Shown: positions 58,181 through 64,000 of the stretch, one piece after another
Layout: each line of letters begins with the position of its first letter
Position numbering within the stretch: position 1 is the stretch's first letter
NCBI RefSeq assembly: GCF_016545825.1
Contig: NC_052619.1
Coordinates: 46,066,127-46,130,126, forward strand
Direction of reading: 5' to 3'
DNA length: 64,000 nucleotides
DNA from: Eucalyptus grandis
Taxonomy: Eukaryota; Streptophyta; Magnoliopsida; Myrtales; Myrtaceae
Position numbers and translations under genes: made by a program
Notes under the pieces: generated by a model
The model's database searches: none
What the model saw: the letters and a program-made list of their open reading frames with translations, nothing else
What the model was told of the DNA's origin: nothing

Positions 58181-59191
58181 CGTGCGGCAATACGCTTGAA
58201 AGTTGAGACGGGCGGATGACCCGATTTGGCAAATTGGATGTGAAATCGGGTCATGGGCCATTCATGATCCGATATGGTTTTAAAAGCGCTCTTAAAATTT
58301 TTGTGAAATTCATTTGAATTGTATGCGGACGAATGGTGGGTACTCAAAAACTTGGAGAAAGTACAGGAAATTCACCTCAACTTTGTTACGCAGGATATAA
58401 GGCTCGTTTGATTTGGTTTTAGGGAAATGCTCTTGAAAAAATGTAAATACTAAATTAGTTTTCCGAAATACTAGACGGTTTGGTAAACTATAACTAAAAA
58501 GTGCTTTAGGGAAATATAAGACGGTTTGGTAAATATACATTTGAAAAACCCTTTGCTGTAATCAAATTAAGTTTTTAGTTTTAATATTTTTAAAATTGCA
58601 AAAAAGAAACAATAGCTATATAATATTTAATATTTTCATATTGAGAGTAATGTAAAAGATACATATTATCAAATTTATTTAAAAATTATATTAAACAAAT
58701 ATGATTATAAATTATATGCAAAGCTCAATTTTTGGCCTAGGTTTATTTTAGGTTTGTTTTCAACTTTGAATAATTTTTTAAAATTATTATAGTATTAATT
58801 ATCTTCGTTAATTAATAATCATTCTAGTGTATTGATAAAAAGTTGGGCTATTGATTGTCAAAAGATAAAATGATATAAAAAAAAAAAAGGTGAACTTATT
58901 TGGTGGATAGTGTAGCGACTGATTGTGGATGCTAATTTTTTTGAGTAAGCACTGCATATAAAAAAGGGAGGTCCTCATTAAGAAAAATAAAATCAAGTTC
59001 ATCTCATACAAATTTGACTAAAAAGAGTCATTTCGTGATAGTAAACATGATCATATATGTCCGAAAAAAGAAATACGTTATACTTAGTATTACAAACATC
59101 AACGACTTTATAAATTTATAGCTATTTCATCACGTAAACATGCCATGTCCGGAGATGCATATGACTTTGTAAACTTATGGCTATTGCATAC
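58181..59191. other. Intergenic AT-rich DNA
   Basis: No gene is seen. Near 58385-58560 repeated words (GACGGTTTGGTAAA, TTAGGGAAAT) suggest a decayed foldback element. Confidence 0.45.
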
Positions 59192-59817
59192 CTAGTACTT
59201 CTTTTTCTTATAAAAATCCCTCAAAGCAGCCTTTTGTTTTTGGGAAATCACAGTCAGGACTTGTGCAATTGACATCCTCACCACCTTTCTACAACAATTG
59301 AAGATCAGAAACCCATTAAAAAAAAAGCACTAATTTCCATATGTTCAATTGGAAAAACTGTCCGGCAGGGAATTATACTCATTAAACTACCATAACTGCA
59401 CTAAGAAATCTCAGTAAGTTACTTGCAAAGAGCCAGCTCTTTGCATTACCCATCACTAAAACATTGACCATCCATCATATAAACAACAACAAATACAACA
59501 TGCTTTGACCGACTTCCATAAACAAGAAATCCAGTATGTGCCGAAAACCTAATTTAACCACCATAACCAAAGCTCATGGTCATCCTAAACCCAACATTAC
59601 CATCTACCAAAAACATAAAAAAGCTCCAATGTAGACCATTGAAATTGCGAAAATCAAGTAAGAACAGCGACGTACATCTTGGAGAGCTTGTTCGGGGCGC
59701 CACCGATGACCTTGGCGAGGCGGAAGAGGGTGAGCTCAGGCTTGAGTTCCTTCAGTTGGGTCAGAAGGTCGGTCTTCGACTTCTGCCTCAGCTCGTGCAC
59801 CTTGATCCTTGCTGCCA
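59192..59817 (-). pseudogene. RPL35: 60S ribosomal protein L35 (uL29), truncated
   Basis: Exon 59817 (or 59811)-59676 encodes [17 protein letters not shown] and on to GGAPNKLSK, followed by donor GTACGT. Exon 59288-59192 continues as [19 protein letters not shown] and ends KKKKY followed by TAG. The splice restores the conserved Ile (AT plus A), so the gene structure is genuine. The conserved C-terminal part of L35 (about 45 residues of a 123-residue protein) is absent downstream. Substitutions at usually invariant places (Pro and Phe in the helix after LKEL) suggest relaxed selection. The start codon is not certain; in plants the ATG often sits in its own exon, which I could not place. L35 surrounds the peptide exit tunnel of the large subunit. 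Confidence 0.8.
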
Positions 59818-60154
59818 CTGATTCAAATCGGAAGGGCAAGTTTAAGTTAGCAACACAAGACAAGATAACCCCTCATTTCATCCTTAGGGTTTCGTCGTTG
59901 CGGGAGCAGGAAGTAGAGCCATCGCCGATCTGCAAGAGGAGAACCTCGAGAGATGACAACGTCGCCGATTCGCGAGAGGAAGCAAATGATCAAAGAGAAA
60001 CAAAACCAACCTCGGATCTCGGATTTGCTTGCTCATCAAGAGGGTAGAATATCCATATCTCGTGATGGAGTGCTGCGAGTTGCTAGGAGAGAGACATGAA
60101 GAAGAGAGCCGTGCATAACAGAGGAAATCATTGAAAGAGTTAGGGTTTTGTTTA

Positions 60155-60410
60155 GTATTGGGTAAAATTGAACTTTTAATAAAAATTTGAGGGTAAAATA
60201 GACAATCAGCAAAAATTCATTAATAAAAAGACTAGCATGTTGAAAATGCTGAAAGTCCAAAGTAGGTCCTCACTTGCTTTAGGCTTTCAACATTTTAAAG
60301 GGGAGCATTTGGCCAAGGGGAGTTGTAAAGCCGAACCAAACACCAAATTTTTTTCTCAATAGGCTTTGAGAGCCCAAAGCCCCTTGGGAAAGCTGAACCA
60401 AATGGGACCA
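60155..60410. mobile_element. MITE family copy B (inverted relative to copy A)
   Basis: The reverse complement matches 21754-21980, including CATTTGGTTCAGCTTTC, TTGGCCAAATGCTCC, ACTTTGGACTTTCAGCATTT and TTAAAAGTTCAATTTTACCC. It lies just upstream of the RPL35 remnant. Confidence 0.7.
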
Positions 60411-62030
60411 TATTTGTCCTCGAATTTTCACAACTTATATGACAACCCTAAACTTTTGTTAGTGCATATGACTTTTAAATATTTAAAATATACTTTTAAG
60501 AAACTCATTCCTTTACACTTTTTTTTTATCTGACATTTTTTAATTTTTTATTGATATCTAAATTTTAATGATCTTTTTAATTATTCATTACATAGAAAAT
60601 TAACGGATTAGTTAAATTATATATAGATAGGCTCGTGCTATTTCCACCCCTTATTGGCTTTTGAATTTCTTATCACATTGATTTGATTATGTTATTCCTT
60701 GTGAGTCCCATTCTTGATTTAAGATTATTTCTTACAGTTTTTCCTCATTTTCTTTTTGTTTCAATTTTCAAAAAGACAAAACTACCTACATTTTTTTCGA
60801 ATAACCTTTTTTCACCTTTTCCTCACGCACCCATTATATTTCAATGCTTCTTCTATGTTTTTTTTCCCCTGAACTTATTCTCCATTATTGTAATCTGGGC
60901 AAGTGTCAATCATATATTAGAGTAAAGAAATATTATTTATATTTGCAAAATGTTTACTTTATTCCCATATATTACCTTCATGATAGTGTATTATTCGATT
61001 TCAATTTCAATTTTCAATACAAATTTACGAGAACTTACTCAAAGATTGTAAGAAAAATTCATTGGTTCTTAATTACATTAAAAATACATGGTTTACTTTC
61101 AAAAAGCTTTCTGTGCCTTCTTGGACGGATCTACACGTGCATTTTTGGGGATCGTGTTACTTTAAGAGTTGAAGGGCACATTCGACTTTGAAAGCATATT
61201 TACAAGTCTCATTGGGGATTTGAAGATTGTTGTAAGAAAGACATTTGACTTTAAAAGCATATCTACAAGAACTAAAGGGGCACATTTGACTTGAAGATCC
61301 TTTTTTGTGCATTCTTGGACAAATTTGCACATGCATTTTTATGTGCTTAATTTTGTCATATTTTAAATTTCTTTTGAAATTGTCTTTTAAAACATCATGC
61401 AATGATGACATAAAAAATAATGATTATCGGACTACTAGATTTACCGAATAAAATGAAAGTTGAGCAGTTAAAATACGCGGATCACAATGTAATGAACATA
61501 TTAATGTTATAATTAAACGAAATGTGTACAAAAACTGGTTGGTGATTCTTTTCACTCTTACCTATGTTTAAATTATTTTTGAATAATAGTTTTGTTAACA
61601 CTTAAATTTTGGTAGCCTGATTATTCATTTATTACGTAGAAAATTAGGAATTAGTTTTTAACCTCTAAACAAAAACATTATAATTAAATTGCATAGCATA
61701 TAGTTTTAGGAGCATTTATTATTTAGTTAATATTTTCATTTATTGCATTAACATTGCACCGGTAGTGCATGGTCATACACTTAAAATTGAACGAATTGAG
61801 CCCACATAGCAGGAAAAAATTTGGCTAGTATTGGGGGATCAAGTGGGCAAAATTTGCATGGGAAGATGGGCTAAATTGAGGTTAAATTAATTTAGTTTCA
61901 CCCCGTGGGAATTAATCTTAATTCGGCCAGTTACATGGAAAAGGTCTAAATTAAACCCATGAGATTACATTTAAACTTAGGTTTGCACTATATGCCTCAC
62001 AGATTAGAGGGGGGCAATTGAGAATCTCAA
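60411..62030. other. Intergenic AT-rich DNA, no gene seen
   Basis: Long T-rich text with only short open frames. A locally repeated phrase (GGGCACATTTGACTT, TTTTGTGCATTCTTGGAC) occurs twice or more at 61100-61345, hinting at a small tandem repeat. Confidence 0.45.
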
Positions 62031-62860
62031 AGCACACAATAAAGAGACGCACAAGAGGGAGAGAAAAGAGACCCCCCTGCCTCGCGAGTCCTCCACTCTG
62101 TCGCCGCCGCTGCTCCCTTCCTGGTGGTTGCTACTGCTGTCCATCGAGCCGCCCGGCGTTACCCAACGATCGAGGGCTGCTGCTGCTGCTGCTGCTGCTT
62201 CAATCCGAACCCGCCCGACGACGTACTTGCTCGCTACTGCATCGTTGCTGTTCGCCGTCATGTCTTCGCTGTTTTTCACCGCTGTTGTCTGCCACGACAC
62301 CATCCAGTCCGGTCTCCATTAACACTAACGAGACATCCGAGAGCCTGAGTTCCAGAACCTGCTCGGGGAGGAAAGTCAAAAGAAGTGACATGGAGAGAGG
62401 GCCAAGAGGTGAAAATCTGGTGAAGGAAGACTGATCACCGCTTGATCTTTTGTGAGATCAGCAGGCGGCCTTGAGGAGGAAAAGCAATCCCAGTTCCAAG
62501 CCAAGCCGTGACTCGTTGCGCTCTTGGTCGTGGTCTACTCCCGAGCACCAATTTGCAAGCCCCACGCTGTTTGCTCTTGCTTTTGTTTTGCAGCTGTCGT
62601 TGTCGTTGCCAAATCCTCACCGGAACCAGGAAATCGTACTGGGGGGCCGGCACCATCTCTGCCCGAGTCTCTCGCCGTGTGGCCTCCCCGACGTGAGCTG
62701 GCCATGTCGAGCTCACGCCCAAACGCCCGAACCAAGCCAACCTTCAGCGGTTTCTATTTTGTAGGTCCTTCACCGTGAGCCATATCACCGCCGCTTGCTG
62801 TTCACTATCGAGGAGCCAGTTGCGAACCCAGTCCAATTGTGTTGCATTCGAATTAGCATG
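62031..62860. other. GC-richer stretch with overlapping open frames
   Basis: Several frames are open on both strands (for example 62018-62434 plus), but all are low-complexity and none shows a known domain. It could be a gene's first exon or a repeat. A (GCT)8 run lies at 62176-62199. Confidence 0.35.
62176..62199. repeat. (GCT)8 microsatellite
   Basis: Eight GCT units in a row. Confidence 0.95.
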
Positions 62861-62879
62861 TGAGTCACCCTTACCCCTT

Positions 62880-62985
62880 GTGTCCCGGGTAAGTCAACCT
62901 TGCGACGCTCAGGAATCGAACTCCTCCCCTAGTATTAGAGGGAGAAGCTCACTACTAGCAGCACCACCCACTCGGGTGATGTATA
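62880..62985 (-). mobile_element. tRNA-derived SINE head with pol III boxes
   Basis: On the minus strand, TGCTAGTAGTG (62960-62950) resembles an A box, and AGTTCGATTCC (62922-62912) matches the B-box consensus GGTTCGANTCC at all but one position, with tRNA-like spacing. No cloverleaf acceptor stem is evident, so it is a SINE-type element rather than a tRNA gene. The 3' end is not determined. Confidence 0.55.
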
Positions 62986-64000
62986 TTCTGCATATTTCTC
63001 AGCCTTATTTGAATAATTTGGTATATTCCAATATATCGTGTTAGATATTAAAAATATTCTATTGGTACTAGAATATTCTATTAGATATTTACTTAAAGAT
63101 GGTAATATCCACAAAATTCTAAAATAACCCCCAAAGTTAGGAAACTTTCCTAACTTAACAATGTATCTAGATTGTTGTTGGATTTCTAACTATGAGATAC
63201 GATACCAAGATGCGGAAAATCTTCCATCCTATTCATAGCTATTCGGATACGATCGTCAATTTACTTGTTTCCAAATTTGAACGGATAACTTTCAATCAAT
63301 ATTAACCACTTGGATATGATCGTTAGATTATTTTGTGTTCTTATTGATATAGATAACATAATATTGTAGATTGCATTATTTAATTAAATATCTATATATT
63401 GTTTAACTAATTTCCTTCAAAAAAAGCCAAAAAATATATTTGAATTGGATTTGATTCTTGGTAAAATTTTACATGTTTTAAGCTAGACTGCATGTTTAGA
63501 TTATGTATTTTATTTATTCCGAATTTAAAAAAAAAAAACCAAAAACATTGCTTTAGGTTGTTAGATTTCCTTTTCCTTAATTAAACTTGCATGTTTAATT
63601 GCTAGATAGTTTTAATTTCGAATTTCAATTAGAAATAAAAGAAAACATAAAAATATCACGCATGTATCACGTATAATTATGTTATCCCTCGCACATCATT
63701 TAGTTATTGCATGTTTAGGACCATTTAAGTGTGTGAAATATTAGGATAATTTCATTTGATTTTTGCCGGTTATCAAATCAAATCATTTAAGTAATGTTGC
63801 ATGACATAGTTTGCTTGTTAGGTTTATTTAACAGTATGTAGTGTGCCAGGTTAGTATAGACATTTGGTATGACATATGCAATAAAATAAGTGAGAGCCTC
63901 AAAACAAATTTGAGTAACTACTTATTAATTAATAATCATATCTAGGGCTGTTGACGTGACTTCTGCGCTAACATTGCAAATACTTTCATTGCATGAAGTA
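62986..64000. other. AT-rich DNA to window end
   Basis: No gene is seen. A short palindromic stretch, AATATTCTA-TTGGTAC-TAGAATATT, is near 63050. Confidence 0.45.

Noticed and set aside
57971..58219. Plus-strand frames opposite LFR exon 1
   Set aside because: Antisense shadows of a GC-rich exon and a dinucleotide repeat.
62018..62434. 138-codon plus-strand frame
   Set aside because: Leu/Cys runs come from the GCT microsatellite; other frames are equally open and no domain is seen.

Overview
This window reads as nuclear DNA of a flowering plant, a eudicot. Genes are split by GT-AG introns and lie far apart in AT-rich DNA full of small transposon derivatives. Every recognisable product belongs to a plant family: 3-ketoacyl-CoA synthase (KCS), CIPK kinase, U-box/ARM ubiquitin ligase, the SWI/SNF-associated ARM protein LFR, a PET100-like protein and ribosomal protein L35. 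The dispersed-repeat style resembles what I remember of Myrtaceae (Eucalyptus-like) genomes, but that is an impression, not a demonstration.

Layout. Bases 1-9427 hold a KCS gene with broken frames and the 3' part of LFR, and end at a 100-N gap (9428-9527). Bases 9528-45506 are single-copy within the window: a CIPK4/7-like kinase (minus, broken frames), a decayed endogenous pararetrovirus (about 22950-27150, minus), a PET100-like gene (28005-29990, minus), rearranged virus-like promoter DNA (30660-31541), a U-box protein 43-like gene (34970-38878, plus, two frameshifts), a satellite-like array (41732-43340) and a Mutator-like element (43765-44569). Bases 45507-54933 repeat bases 1-9427 almost base for base, but here KCS is intact (529 aa) and LFR continues unbroken to its start codon at 58146 (455 aa, eight coding exons). 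A truncated RPL35-like gene, a second copy of a MITE family and a tRNA-type SINE head follow.

Main reading. The 9.4 kb duplication most likely arises from an assembly overlap (two haplotypes or contig ends joined by a gap) rather than a biological tandem duplication. Copy 1 stops at the gap inside an LFR intron and carries many one-base indels. Frameshifts are frequent near the gap on both sides (KCS copy 1, CIPK), fewer further away (U-box gene) and absent in KCS copy 2 and LFR. Gene counts from this window should therefore be made with care: one KCS and one LFR are certain.

Most interesting biology. (1) About 118 bp of the KCS intron recurs in inverted orientation about 330 bp beyond the stop codon, inside an insertion flanked by 18-19 bp direct repeats, so a transcript reaching that far could fold back around exon 2. 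(2) An endogenous caulimovirid remnant is present, with a second pararetrovirus-like promoter block in opposite orientation 8 kb away. (3) Three Mutator-type nonautonomous elements have readable 9-10 bp target duplications, one of them just upstream of the PET100-like gene. (4) A 47-bp tandem duplication copies the 5' splice site of a U-box gene intron. From memory, CIPK4/7, PET100-like and LFR also lie close together in two related Arabidopsis segments, so the gene order looks ancestral. No operon-like or CRISPR-like system is present.
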